From Nocardia pneumoniae NBRC 100136 (GTDB lineage Bacteria > Actinomycetota > Actinomycetes > Mycobacteriales > Mycobacteriaceae), in contig NZ_BAGF01000026.1 of NCBI RefSeq assembly GCF_000308755.1, forward strand, positions 1 to 64,000: a stretch of 64,000 bases of DNA. Direction: 5' to 3'. Shown in pieces: positions 25,222-34,160 of the stretch (position 1 is the first letter of the stretch; the number at the start of each line of letters is the position of its first letter). The notes beneath the pieces are model-generated. The model searched no databases and was not told where the DNA came from. It was given only the letters and a program-made list of their open reading frames with translations. The translations under genes and the position numbers were made by a program.

Positions 25222-26445
25222 TCACCCCTTCACGCACAGCACCTGGTGCAGCGTCGCGACGACGTCGACCAGGTCGCGCTGCGCCGCGATGACCTCGTCG
25301 ATGTCTTTGTACGCGGCGGGGATCTCGTCCACCACGCCCGCGTCCTTGCGCGACTCGACGCCCTCGGTCTGGGCGATGAGGTCGGCGACGGTGAACTGCT
25401 TCTTGGCCGCATTGCGGCTCATCCGCCGTCCCGCGCCGTGCGAGGCCGACTGGAACGACGCCGGATTCCCCTTACCGCGCACCACATACGACCGGGTGCC
25501 CATCGAGCCGGGGATCAGCGCGAGATCGCCCTCGCCCGCACGCACGGCGCCCTTGCGGGTAACCAGCATCGGCACACCGTCGATGATCTCCTCCGCCACA
25601 TAGTTGTGGTGGCAGCTGATCGGCTGCTCGAAACGCACTCCGCGACCGGCGAATTCGGCGCTGACCGCGCGGCACACCAGGGCGAGCATGACCGCGCGGT
25701 TGCGTGCGGCGTACTCCTGCGCCCAGGTGAGGTCGCGCCGGTACGCCTCCATCTCCGGCGTGCCGGAGACGAAGACCGCCAGGTCGCGGTCGGGCAGGTC
25801 GGCGTTGTGCGGCAGGGTTCGCGCGATCGTCATGTGCCGCTCGGCGAGTTCCTTGCCGATGTTCCGGCTGCCGGAGTGCAGCAGGATCCACACCCGGTCG
25901 TCCTGGTCCAGGCAGACCTCGATGAAGTGGTTGCCGCCGCCGAGCGTGCCCATCTGCTTGTGCGCCTTGGACTCGCGGGCCTGCACGTGATCGTCGAGAG
26001 CGCCGAAGGAACCCCAGAAGCGGTCCCAACCCGCGCGCAGCGTCGGGGTGCTCACGCCGAGCCAGGCGACCTGGGTGCCGAGCCTGGTGACGTCGACCGG
26101 GTCGTGGTGGGCCTGGAACCCCACCGGCACCGCCGCCTCGATCCGCGAGCGCAGCGAGTGCAGGTTGTCGGGCAGATCGGCCGCGGTGAGGTCGGTGCGC
26201 ACGCTCTCCATGCCGCAGCCGATGTCCACCCCGACCGCGGCGGGCGACACCGCGTCCTTCATCGCGATCACCGAGCCGACCGTGGCCCCCTTGCCGAGGT
26301 GCACGTCCGGCATGACGCGGACGCCGTGGACCCATTTCAGCGCGGCGATATTGCGCAGCTGCCGGAGCGCGGCCTGCTCGACCTCGTGCTCGTGGGCCCA
26401 CATCAGCGTCTGCGCCTTGGTGCCGCGCAGCTCGACGGGAAACAT
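25222..26445 (-). CDS. rtcB: RNA-splicing ligase RtcB
   Basis: GTP- and Mn-dependent ligase that joins 2',3'-cyclic phosphate (or 3'-phosphate) and 5'-OH RNA ends. The ATG at 26445 gives 407 residues (MFPVELRGTK) with GAGAGGAT upstream; the frame is open further upstream only as a shadow of the next gene. Metal ligands: D47 and H49 in MPDVHLGKG, C77 in GVDIGCGME, and histidines in LGGGNHFIE and PISCHHNYV. The guanylylated histidine is in SHGAGRRMSR. No rtcA, rtcR or archease gene lies beside it, so it is an unlinked copy; the role in this organism (tRNA or rRNA repair) is inference. Confidence 0.96.
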   Translation of the reverse strand: MFPVELRGTKAQTLMWAHEHEVEQAALRQLRNIAALKWVHGVRVMPDVHLGKGATVGSVIAMKDAVSPAAVGVDIGCGMESVRTDLTAADLPDNLHSLRSRIEAAVPVGFQAHHDPVDVTRLGTQVAWLGVSTPTLRAGWDRFWGSFGALDDHVQARESKAHKQMGTLGGGNHFIEVCLDQDDRVWILLHSGSRNIGKELAERHMTIARTLPHNADLPDRDLAVFVSGTPEMEAYRRDLTWAQEYAARNRAVMLALVCRAVSAEFAGRGVRFEQPISCHHNYVAEEIIDGVPMLVTRKGAVRAGEGDLALIPGSMGTRSYVVRGKGNPASFQSASHGAGRRMSRNAAKKQFTVADLIAQTEGVESRKDAGVVDEIPAAYKDIDEVIAAQRDLVDVVATLHQVLCVKG

Positions 26446-26537
26446 GGTCTCGATCCTCTCGTTGCTTCTCACTATCAACGGTAGGGACCGAGAGCCCCGG
26501 ATGCACCCGAATATCGACCGACCGGACGGTCCGATTT

Positions 26538-27617
26538 TTAGCCGGTGACCCGACCGAGCCCCGCGCGGTAGACGCGCTCGGCATTTCCGTGCGCGATCGC
26601 CGTGACCAGGGCTTCCGCGTCGGCGGTGGTGATCGCGTCGGCGGCGAGCCACTCGTCCATCAGCGTGCCGAGTCCGCGCCGCCAGAGCAGTGCGCCCAGG
26701 TAGTGCAGTTCCGGCAGCCCGTAGCCGTCCGAGGAGTAACACAGCGCACGGAACGGGGCGAGCTCGAGTGTCTCCGCGAGCAGCGCCGCGGCGCGGTGCC
26801 CCACATACGGGATGGTGAGGCCGAGATCCACGTGGACGTGGTCGAAGAGGTGAGCGAGGTAGGCGGCGTTGCGATGGAACGGCCAGCAGTGCAGCAACAT
26901 CACCGAGAGCCCTTTGCCCGCGGTGCGGCGCAGGAAGTCGGTGAGCAGCAGCGGATCGCTGTGCCGCAGGTGGAGGTCGGGGTCGCCGAACCCGGTGTGG
27001 AATTGCAGGGGGAGGCCGAGCTCGGCCCCGATTCGCGCGCCGAGCCCGACCAGCCAGCCGAGCACATGCGGATCGGTGAGCCGGTGTTCGGGAGCGAAAC
27101 TGGTCGGCGGGTGATCCTGCGCCGGAAAATCCAAGCCGCAGCGGTAGGCGACGATCGTCTTGAAACCGACGGCGGTGGCGGCGCGAGCGCGCAGCTCGGC
27201 TTCGATCCGGTCGTAGACGCCCGACACCGCCCCGACCTGCGCGATGACCTGTTCGGCGACCTCTTCCAGGCGTACGACCTCGTGCACGTCTGCGTCCACC
27301 AGCGCGGCGAAATCCGCTGCGCCACCGCCGATGCCGGTGTCCAGGAACCATCGGGTCACGCCCGACGCGCGCAGCAGCCGCGCGGCGGCTTCGCCTGCCC
27401 CGAGCTGGGCGCGATGGCGCAGATAGACGTCCGGGCCGACGTGCGCGGGCAGGTCGAGCGCGGGCGCGCACCAGCGGCGCACCGCCAGCCCGATCGCGGA
27501 ATCGAAACTGCCCCGCGCCCCTTCGCCGAGCAAGCGCTCGAAACCGGGACGATCCAGCGTGCCGCGGTCGACGCCGTGACAGTGGTGGTCGGTCAGCGGC
27601 ACGTCGTCGGTGAGCAC
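26538..27617 (-). CDS. Amidohydrolase-family metal-dependent hydrolase (FluG N-terminal-like)
   Basis: TIM-barrel hydrolase of 359 residues. The metal motif TDHHCHG lies at residues 9-15; QFHTGFGDPDL, LLHCWPFHR and a late SSDGYG supply further ligands. It is the partner of the glutamine-synthetase-like gene, whose stop is one base upstream of this start. The same pair occurs in M. tuberculosis (Rv1879 with glnA3/Rv1878) and as a fusion in fungal FluG. The chemistry is likely hydrolysis of an amide or gamma-glutamyl compound, which is inference. Confidence 0.85.
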   Translation of the reverse strand: MLTDDVPLTDHHCHGVDRGTLDRPGFERLLGEGARGSFDSAIGLAVRRWCAPALDLPAHVGPDVYLRHRAQLGAGEAAARLLRASGVTRWFLDTGIGGGAADFAALVDADVHEVVRLEEVAEQVIAQVGAVSGVYDRIEAELRARAATAVGFKTIVAYRCGLDFPAQDHPPTSFAPEHRLTDPHVLGWLVGLGARIGAELGLPLQFHTGFGDPDLHLRHSDPLLLTDFLRRTAGKGLSVMLLHCWPFHRNAAYLAHLFDHVHVDLGLTIPYVGHRAAALLAETLELAPFRALCYSSDGYGLPELHYLGALLWRRGLGTLMDEWLAADAITTADAEALVTAIAHGNAERVYRAGLGRVTG

Positions 27618-27618
27618 G

Positions 27619-28986
27619 TCAGAACCGCCAGCGCGTCAGGGCGATGAGTTCTTCGGCGCTCGCGTCGGCGTATCGTTCGGCTTCCGCGCGGCGCACGGTG
27701 AGCAGCGCGTCGTGCAGCTCGGCGCCCATCGCGGTGGCGAGCACCCGGGACGCGGCGAGGTGGTCGGCGGCTTCGGCCGGGGTGGTCGGCAGTCGGCGGA
27801 CGTCCGAGATCTTGCGGGCCTCGGCATCGAAAGTGACCGGGTCGCCGCTGATTTCGGCGGGCAAGCGCAACTCTTCGGCGATACCGGCGAGCCCGGCCGC
27901 GATCACCGAGCCGACGATCAGGTACGGATTGCCGGTCGCGTCGAAGCACTTGATCTCGGCGTTGGCCGCCCACCCTTCGGTGCCGCGCACCCCGGTGATG
28001 AAGCGCAGGGCCGCCTCTCTGGTCTCGCGACCCCAGCACTGCCACACCCCGGCCCAGCGCGAGGGCTCCAGACGCAGGAAGCTCGCCGGATTGCCCGCGC
28101 CGACCGCGACCAGCGCGGGCAATTCACGCAGCACCCCCGCCAAGAACGCCTCGCCGGTGCGCCGCATACCGTGCGGACCGTCACCGCCCGCGAACAAGGG
28201 GCCCTCGTCGTCGTGCACGGACAGATGCAGGTGCGCTCCGGAACCGGCGCCGCCCGGCTCGATGGACGGGGCAAGCAGCGCCCGCCACCCGTGCCGCGCG
28301 CTCACCTGACGGATCGTGTGCCGGACCAGGACGGCCTCGTCCGCCGCGGTGACCGGCTCGGACGGCTCCACCGACAATTCCAATTGGCCGAGCGCGTATT
28401 CGGGGTGGAACTGGGCCACCGCGACACCCTGCCGGTCCAGTGCCGCGACCAGCTCGGCGGCGTAGTCGGCGACCTGCCCGAGCCGCACGATGCCGTAGGC
28501 GGGGCCGTGCACGGCGGGTGTGAAGCCCTCCGTGTCGTCGGCCCGGCCCACGGACCATTCGGTCTCGAAGGCCATGGACAACCCCAGTCCCGCCGCGCGC
28601 GCCGTCTCCGCCTGGCGGGCCGCGAAGTGACGCTGGCAGGCGACGAAGCGGGCGCCGTCCTGGGTGTACTTGTCGGCGGGCGCCCAAGCCCAGCCGGGCT
28701 GGCAGGCCAGTTCGGTCAGCTTGGACAGATCCGGGACCAGCCGCAGATCCCCGTCGGGACCGCCGAGATAGCGCCCGACCGTCATCAGGTCGTCGAAGGC
28801 GAAGGTCTCGAAGCACGGGGACACACCGACCCCGTACCAGGACGCGAGGTCGAGCCGCTGTTTCGGCACCGCTTTCACCCGCGTGATGCCCGCGTTGTCG
28901 ACGAAGCTCAGCGCGATCATGGACGCGTCCAGCTGGTCGATCAGCGCGGTGTCGCCGTCGGCGGGAATGCGATCCGGCGTGGCCAT
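27619..28986 (-). CDS. Glutamine synthetase family protein (GlnA3/FluG-like ligase)
   Basis: ATP-dependent gamma-glutamyl ligase-like enzyme of 455 residues from ATG 28986. GS signatures are visible: a GAGSGAHLHLSVHD-type ATP-binding segment, NPASFLRLEPSRWAGVWQCWG, and late R and E residues in NAEIKCFDATGNPYL. It departs from true GlnA in lacking the adenylylation-site loop and in the short N-terminus. Related actinobacterial proteins ligate glutamate to polyamines or ethanolamine, so nitrogen assimilation is not the likely job. The first 15 codons and the DNA upstream form a tandem duplication (28939-29124), and with the extension the frame starts as far up as 29013. Confidence 0.85.
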   Translation of the reverse strand: MATPDRIPADGDTALIDQLDASMIALSFVDNAGITRVKAVPKQRLDLASWYGVGVSPCFETFAFDDLMTVGRYLGGPDGDLRLVPDLSKLTELACQPGWAWAPADKYTQDGARFVACQRHFAARQAETARAAGLGLSMAFETEWSVGRADDTEGFTPAVHGPAYGIVRLGQVADYAAELVAALDRQGVAVAQFHPEYALGQLELSVEPSEPVTAADEAVLVRHTIRQVSARHGWRALLAPSIEPGGAGSGAHLHLSVHDDEGPLFAGGDGPHGMRRTGEAFLAGVLRELPALVAVGAGNPASFLRLEPSRWAGVWQCWGRETREAALRFITGVRGTEGWAANAEIKCFDATGNPYLIVGSVIAAGLAGIAEELRLPAEISGDPVTFDAEARKISDVRRLPTTPAEAADHLAASRVLATAMGAELHDALLTVRRAEAERYADASAEELIALTRWRF

Positions 28987-29124
28987 GCGTACACGATATC
29001 GGTTCGGGCCCACCGGGAACCGAGGCGCGGTGATCAGCGCGGTGTCGCCGTCGGCGGGGATGCGATTCGGCGTGGCGGCTTGTTCACCACGCTTTCGGCG
29101 CAGGTGCGCTGGGAGCCGAGGCGC
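28939..29124. repeat. Tandem 93-bp duplication spanning the start of the GS-like gene
   Basis: Positions 28939-28983 and 29032-29076 match at 43 of 45 bases. The units are 93 bases apart, and the second half of each unit also shares GGGAxCCGAGGCGCG near its end. The duplicated piece contains the gene's first codons, so the upstream copy could encode NRIPADGDTALI again in the same frame. It looks like a recent duplication that left a decoy start region. Confidence 0.8.
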
Positions 29125-29172
29125 GCGGTAATGAGGTTAGGCCCGGCGAGCTCACTTGCTCGGGCGCAGGGG

Positions 29173-29198
29173 GAGTAAGGACACGCGCGTCCTTACTC
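29173..29198 (-). terminator. Hairpin overlapping the rbsK stop, candidate terminator
   Basis: GAGTAAGGAC (29173-29182) and GTCCTTACTC (29189-29198) form a perfect 10-bp stem with a six-base loop, and the rbsK stop codon lies inside it. On the minus strand the hairpin is followed by CCCCCTGCG, not a T tract, so it may act with Rho or stabilise the mRNA 3' end. Confidence 0.5.
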
Positions 29199-30071
29199 GG
29201 CGACCAGCGCGGCGGTGATCTCTTCCCGGGTGGGGAGCGAGCTGCTCGCGCCCAGTGTGGTCGTCGCCAGCGCACCGGCCGCGCAGGCCCAGGTCAGCGC
29301 CCATTCCGGGCCGCGGTGCCAGGCGGCGGCCAGCGCGCCGGTGAACGCGTCGCCCGCCCCTGTGGTGTCGACGACCTCCACTCGCGGGCTGGGGCACGAC
29401 ACCCGCGTATCGCCCGGGCCGCGGTAGTCCGCGCCTGCCGCCCCACGGGTCACCACAACGTGCGGAACCTGCTCGAGGTAGTCGTGCAGCTGCTCGGCTT
29501 CACCCGAATTGACCACCGCGACATCCACATCTGCCCACAGCTCGGCGGGCAGGCGGCGGACCGGCGAGGGATTCAGCAGGACGGTCGTGGCGTGCGCGCG
29601 GGCGTGGCGCGCGGCGGCGGCCACCGTGTCGATCGGAATCTCCAACTGGCACAACAGGATATCGGCGGCCGCGATGGCCGTCAGGTCGTCCTCGGTGAGC
29701 TCGGTCATCCGCGCGTTGGCGCCGCCGACGACGATGATGCTGTTCTCTCCGTCGCTGTCGACGACGATCGTGGCGATGCCGCTCGGTCCGGCCACAGTGC
29801 GCAGCCCGTCGACGGCCACCGCGGAATCCGTGAGCGTCGCGCCCAGTTCGGTGGCGAACACGTCTTCGCCGACCGCCCCGAGGAATCGCACCGCCGCACC
29901 GGCTCGCCGCGCCGCGATGGCCTGATTGGCGCCTTTCCCGCCCGGCACCATGGCGAAGCTCGTGCCGAGCACCGTCTCCCCGGGAGCGGGTCGCCGCGCG
30001 GTCGTGGTCACCAGGTCCATGTTGATGCTGCCGAGCACCACGATCGCCGGAGCGTCCTGTTCGGGCGTCAT
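29193..30071 (-). CDS. rbsK: Ribokinase (PfkB family)
   Basis: Phosphorylates D-ribose to ribose 5-phosphate. The 292 residues contain the PfkB signature 1 GGKGANQAIAARRAG (about 44-58) with N-terminal GSINMDLV, and signature 2 VDTTGAGDAFTGAL (about 239) whose aspartate is the catalytic base. Ribokinase is better supported than fructokinase by the N-terminal GSxNxD. A ribokinase gene (Rv2436) also lies between proB and proA in M. tuberculosis. No ribose transporter genes are nearby. It is divergent from proA across 283 bases. Confidence 0.92.
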   Translation of the reverse strand: MTPEQDAPAIVVLGSINMDLVTTTARRPAPGETVLGTSFAMVPGGKGANQAIAARRAGAAVRFLGAVGEDVFATELGATLTDSAVAVDGLRTVAGPSGIATIVVDSDGENSIIVVGGANARMTELTEDDLTAIAAADILLCQLEIPIDTVAAAARHARAHATTVLLNPSPVRRLPAELWADVDVAVVNSGEAEQLHDYLEQVPHVVVTRGAAGADYRGPGDTRVSCPSPRVEVVDTTGAGDAFTGALAAAWHRGPEWALTWACAAGALATTTLGASSSLPTREEITAALVAE

Positions 30072-30354
30072 ATGGCCGGACGGTAGTCGCCGAACCCGCG
30101 CCGTGCACGTAGCCGCGTGCCCGACGGCAGCGTTCTCGCCCCACTCCGCGTAACGAGGTGCCGCGGGAGCACCGGGTCACGCGACGCACCGTGATCACCG
30201 GCCTCGGCCCAGCTGCCGACGACCGCACCGCGGAGCCGGGAAATCCTTGGTCACGTCGACTGTGGCCTGTCCGACGGCGAACGTTCTCGCGACCGGATGC
30301 TGGTGTGGCCGAGCAGGTGGAATCGGCAGTGCCGCCGGTGCGTAGGCTGTACCC

Positions 30355-31620
30355 ATGACGGTAGGAACGACGACCCAGCCGGATGTCCGCGAGGTGGTGC
30401 ACGAGGCCGCGCGCAAGGCCAGAGTCGCGTCGCGGACGCTGGCGCGGCTGACGACCGCGCGGAAGAACGAGGCGCTGCACGCCGCCGCCGACGCGCTGCT
30501 GGCCGCCGCCGACCGGGCGCTCGCCGCCAACGCCGAGGACATCGCCGCCGCACAGGCCGCGGGCACCGAGGAGTCGCTGCTCGACCGGTTGCGGCTGACC
30601 AAGCCGCGGATCGATGGCATCGCCTCCGGACTGCGTCAGGTGGCCGGGCTGCCCGATCCGGTCGGCGTTGTCGTCCGCGGCTCCACGCTGCCGAACGGCC
30701 TGGAGATCAAGCAGGTGCGCGTGCCGCTCGGTGTGGTCGGCATGGTGTACGAGGCCAGGCCGAACGTCACGGTCGACGCGTTCGGGCTCGCGCTCAAGTC
30801 CGGCAACGCCGCCCTGCTGCGCGGGTCGTCCTCGGCCGCCCGCTCCAACGCCGCGCTCGTCACCGTGCTGCGCGAATCGCTTGTCGCGCAGGATATCCCG
30901 GCCGACGCGGTGCAACTGCTGCCGAGCGAGGACCGCTCCAGCGTCACCCATCTGATCCAGGCCCGCGGCTTGGTCGACGTCGTCATTCCGCGCGGCGGCG
31001 CCGGGCTGATCAACGCGGTCGTCCGCGACGCGCAGGTGCCCACCATCGAGACCGGTACCGGCAATTGCCACGTGTACGTGCACGCCGCCGCCGATCTGGA
31101 CATGGCCGAGCAGATCCTGATCAACGCCAAGACCCGCCGTCCCAGCGTGTGCAACGCGGCCGAGACCGTTCTGATCGACGCGGCGATCGCCGACACCGCG
31201 CTGCCGAAGCTCACCGAGGCGCTCGAGCGGCACAACGTCACCATCCACGGCGACCTGCCCGGCCAGGTTCCGGCGACCGATGCCGACTGGGGCGAGGAAT
31301 ACCTCACCCTGGACATCGCGCTCAAGGTCGTCGACGACCTGGACGCGGCGGTGGAGCACATCAACACCTGGGGCACCGGCCACACCGAGGCCATCGTCAC
31401 CGGCGACCTGTCGGCCGCGCGCGAGTTCACCAGCCGCGTCGACGCCGCCGCCGTCATGGTGAACGCTTCCACCGCGTTCACCGACGGCGAGCAGTTCGGC
31501 TTCGGCGCCGAGATCGGCATCTCGACCCAGAAGCTGCACGCCCGCGGCCCGATGGCGCTGCCGGAACTGACCTCGACGAAGTGGATTGTCTGGGGCGACG
31601 GCCAGATCCGTCCCGTCTGA
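30355..31620 (+). CDS. proA: Gamma-glutamyl phosphate reductase
   Basis: Reduces the ProB product to glutamate semialdehyde with NADPH in proline synthesis. The 421-residue protein starts at ATG 30355 and is full length. The catalytic cysteine is in [11 protein letters not shown] (about 266), and the C-terminal [20 protein letters not shown] is the family signature. Usually close to proB, but here separated from it by 21.6 kb of accessory genes. The next gene (MoxR-type) follows after 76 bases, as in M. tuberculosis. Confidence 0.97.
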   Translation: MTVGTTTQPDVREVVHEAARKARVASRTLARLTTARKNEALHAAADALLAAADRALAANAEDIAAAQAAGTEESLLDRLRLTKPRIDGIASGLRQVAGLPDPVGVVVRGSTLPNGLEIKQVRVPLGVVGMVYEARPNVTVDAFGLALKSGNAALLRGSSSAARSNAALVTVLRESLVAQDIPADAVQLLPSEDRSSVTHLIQARGLVDVVIPRGGAGLINAVVRDAQVPTIETGTGNCHVYVHAAADLDMAEQILINAKTRRPSVCNAAETVLIDAAIADTALPKLTEALERHNVTIHGDLPGQVPATDADWGEEYLTLDIALKVVDDLDAAVEHINTWGTGHTEAIVTGDLSAAREFTSRVDAAAVMVNASTAFTDGEQFGFGAEIGISTQKLHARGPMALPELTSTKWIVWGDGQIRPV

Positions 31621-31696
31621 CTCGCACTGGTCGCGGACGACGGCACATCGGTACTGCCGTACCGTGAGGGTGGGTACGGAAGAAAGGTACGCGTCG

Positions 31697-32575
31697 GTGT
31701 CGGACACTACGGGTCAGGAACCGGTCTTCGCATCGGTGGACGATGTGATCGAGCGGTTGGCCAGCACGGGGTACCTGGCGGACAAGGCCACCGCCACGTC
31801 GGTGTTCCTCGCCGATCGGCTGGGCAAGCCGCTGCTGATCGAGGGACCGGCGGGCGTCGGCAAGACCGAGTTGGCGCGCGCGGTCGCGCAGACCTCGGGC
31901 GCCGAGCTGGTCCGGTTGCAGTGCTACGAGGGCGTCGACGAGGCTCGCGCGCTGTACGAATGGAACCACGCCAAGCAGATCCTGCGGATTCAGGCCTCCA
32001 GCGAGAACGACTGGCAGGAGACGAAGGCCGACGTCTTCACCGAGGAGTTCCTGCTGTCGCGGCCGCTGCTCACCGCGATCCGGCGCACCGAACCGACGGT
32101 GCTGCTGATCGATGAGACCGACAAGGCCGACGTCGAAATCGAGGGCCTCCTGCTCGAGGTGCTCAGCGACTTCGCGGTGACGGTGCCGGAGCTGGGCACC
32201 ATCACCGCCAGCCGCAAGCCGTTCGTCGTGCTCACCTCGAACGCCACCCGCGACCTGTCCGAAGCCCTCAAGCGCCGCTGCCTCTACCTGCACCTGGACT
32301 TCCCGGACGAGGAACTGGAGCGGCGCATCCTGGCCAGCCGGGTGCCCGAGCTGTCGGCCGCGGTCGCCGCGCAGTTGGTGCGGATCGTGCACGTGCTGCG
32401 CGGCATGCAGTTGAAGAAGCTGCCCTCGGTCGCCGAGTCGATCGACTGGGGCCGCACGCTGCTGGCGCTCGGCCTGCGCGATCTGGACGACACGACCGTC
32501 CGCGCCACTCTCGGTGTCGTGCTGAAGCACCAGAGCGATCACCAGCGCGCGCTGGCCGAACTGAAGCTGGCCTGA
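31697..32575 (+). CDS. MoxR-family AAA ATPase
   Basis: AAA+ ATPase of the MoxR class that remodels or activates partner proteins together with von Willebrand A proteins. Start is GTG 31697, downstream of AGAAAGG; 292 residues. Walker A is EGPAGVGKTE (49-58) and Walker B VLLIDETDK (135-143); TSNATRDLSEALKRRC carries sensor 1 and the arginine finger. Three bases before the VWA gene, so the two are coupled. Conserved in mycobacteria (Rv2426c) after proA. The client is unknown; a role in metalloenzyme maturation is known for relatives (CoxD). Confidence 0.92.
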   Translation: MSDTTGQEPVFASVDDVIERLASTGYLADKATATSVFLADRLGKPLLIEGPAGVGKTELARAVAQTSGAELVRLQCYEGVDEARALYEWNHAKQILRIQASSENDWQETKADVFTEEFLLSRPLLTAIRRTEPTVLLIDETDKADVEIEGLLLEVLSDFAVTVPELGTITASRKPFVVLTSNATRDLSEALKRRCLYLHLDFPDEELERRILASRVPELSAAVAAQLVRIVHVLRGMQLKKLPSVAESIDWGRTLLALGLRDLDDTTVRATLGVVLKHQSDHQRALAELKLA

Positions 32576-32578
32576 GCC

Positions 32579-34003
32579 ATGGCGGCGGGATCGGTCCCTG
32601 CGGATGTCGCGTCGCTGAGCGCGCCGCACGGGCTGCCCGGCCACCTGGTCGGCTTCGTTGAGGCGCTGCGGGCGCGCGGTATCCCGGTCGGCCCGTCCGA
32701 GACCGTGGACGCGGGCCGCGTGGTGACCGTGCTCGACTTGATGGACCGCGAGGTCCTGCGCGAGGGCTTGGCCTGCGCGCTGCTGCGGCGCACTACGCAC
32801 CGAGCGACCTTCGACGGACTGTTCGACCTGTGGTTCCCCGCCGCGTTGGGGGAACGCGTCGGGGCGGCGGACGAGGTCGAGATTCCCCGCACGCCCTCCG
32901 GTGACGTGGACATCCCGGCGTTGCGCGAGCTGCTCGCCGACCTGCTCACCCAGGACGCGACCGCGCGGCTGGAGGCACTGGCCGCGCAGTTGGTCGAGCA
33001 GCTGGGTCAGTATCAGGCCGCGAGCCAGTCGTCGTTCTCGGCGTACAAGGCGCTGAAAGAGGTGCAGCCGCAGACCTTGCTGGCCAAGATTCTCGCGGGA
33101 CTGGCCGCGGGACCCGACACCAGCGAGTTCGACATGGAGATCGCCCGCCGCGCGGCCCGCCAGCGCATCGCCGGATTCCGCGCGACCGTCGAGGCGGAGA
33201 CCAGGCGCCGCGTCGCCGAACGGATCGGCCGGGAGCGGGTGGCCGGATACGGCGTCGCCCGCCAAGCCGAGGAGGTCGATTTCCTGCGCGCCTCGGAGGC
33301 CGAACTCGCCGAACTCAAGCGCGGCACCCAGCGTCTGGCCCGCATCCTGGCCTCCCGTCTGGCCGCCCGGCGCAGGCACGCCCGCCGCGGCGAGATCGAT
33401 CTGCGCCGGACCTTGCGCAGATCCATGTCGACCGGCGGCGTGCCGATCGATCTGGTGAACCGCAAGCCGCGTCCCGGCCGTCCGGAACTGGTGCTGCTGT
33501 GTGATGTCTCCGGCTCGGTGGCAGGTTTCAGCAACTTCACGCTGCTGCTGGTGAGCGCGTTGCGCGAACAGTTCTCCCGGGTGCGGATCTTCGCGTTCGT
33601 CGACCAAGTAGACGAGGTCACCCGGTTCTTCGACCCGCGCACCCAACTGGACCAGGCGATGACCAGGATCTTCAGCGAGGCGAACGTGGCGGGCTTCGAC
33701 GGGCACTCCGACTACGGCCAGGCGCTGACCGGGTTCGCGAGGGACTACCCGGACGCCGTCACCAGTCGCAGTTCGCTGCTCATCCTCGGCGACGCCCGCA
33801 CGAACTACCGCGACCCGGAGCTGGCCACGCTGCGGTCGCTGGTCGCGGTCGCCAAGCACGCGCACTGGCTCAATCCGGAACGACGCGACCAGTGGGGCAC
33901 CGGTGATTCCGCCGCGGACAAGTACCGCGAGGTGATCGAGATGCACGAATGCCGCTCGGCCAAGCAGCTCACCGCGGTCGTGTCCCGGCTGCTGCCGGTG
34001 TAG
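32579..34003 (+). CDS. VWA domain-containing CoxE-like protein
   Basis: A 474-residue partner of the MoxR ATPase. The C-terminal half is a von Willebrand A domain with the MIDAS motif CDVSGSVAGFS (about 308-318), later D residues in GHSDYGQAL and GDARTNYRDPE. The N-terminal half is helical and arginine-rich. CoxE/Rv2425c family. MoxR-VWA pairs act as chaperone-like activators, with the VWA protein as substrate adaptor binding metal through MIDAS. Three bases separate it from the moxR stop. It is followed after 9 bases by a truncated MmcQ-type fragment. Confidence 0.92.
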   Translation: MAAGSVPADVASLSAPHGLPGHLVGFVEALRARGIPVGPSETVDAGRVVTVLDLMDREVLREGLACALLRRTTHRATFDGLFDLWFPAALGERVGAADEVEIPRTPSGDVDIPALRELLADLLTQDATARLEALAAQLVEQLGQYQAASQSSFSAYKALKEVQPQTLLAKILAGLAAGPDTSEFDMEIARRAARQRIAGFRATVEAETRRRVAERIGRERVAGYGVARQAEEVDFLRASEAELAELKRGTQRLARILASRLAARRRHARRGEIDLRRTLRRSMSTGGVPIDLVNRKPRPGRPELVLLCDVSGSVAGFSNFTLLLVSALREQFSRVRIFAFVDQVDEVTRFFDPRTQLDQAMTRIFSEANVAGFDGHSDYGQALTGFARDYPDAVTSRSSLLILGDARTNYRDPELATLRSLVAVAKHAHWLNPERRDQWGTGDSAADKYREVIEMHECRSAKQLTAVVSRLLPV

Positions 34004-34012
34004 GAGACGAGC

Positions 34013-34072
34013 ATGGACGACGCCTCGCTCCTGGCATATTGCCTGGCGAAGCCGGGTGCCTGGCAGGAAGGC
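34013..34072 (+). pseudogene. 5' fragment of an MmcQ/YjbR family gene
   Basis: The ATG at 34013, with GGAGACGAG just upstream, opens MDDASLLAYCLAKPGAWQE, which closely matches the N-terminus of MmcQ/YjbR (DUF419) proteins (ELLAYCLAKPGAWQDEPWEG). After about 19 codons likeness ends in every frame, and the frame stops at 34216 with low-complexity arginine codons. It reads as the stump of a gene whose remainder was deleted or replaced. Recognised from memory of the family. Confidence 0.5.
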
Positions 34073-34160
34073 CGAGAGCCCCACGGCCTGGGCCAACGGC
34101 AGCCGGAAGGCCGTCCGGCCCGTCGCCGGGTTGCGACAGGCCGGACCGGACCCTACGGAC

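Noticed and set aside
26446..27471. Upstream extension of the rtcB frame by 342 codons
   Set aside because: The extra residues are Arg/Ala/Gly-rich and antiparallel in phase to the amidohydrolase gene, which has real motifs; RtcB length is correct from ATG 26445.
29500..31707. A 735-codon minus-strand frame across rbsK and proA
   Set aside because: Shadow of proA and rbsK; low-complexity product.
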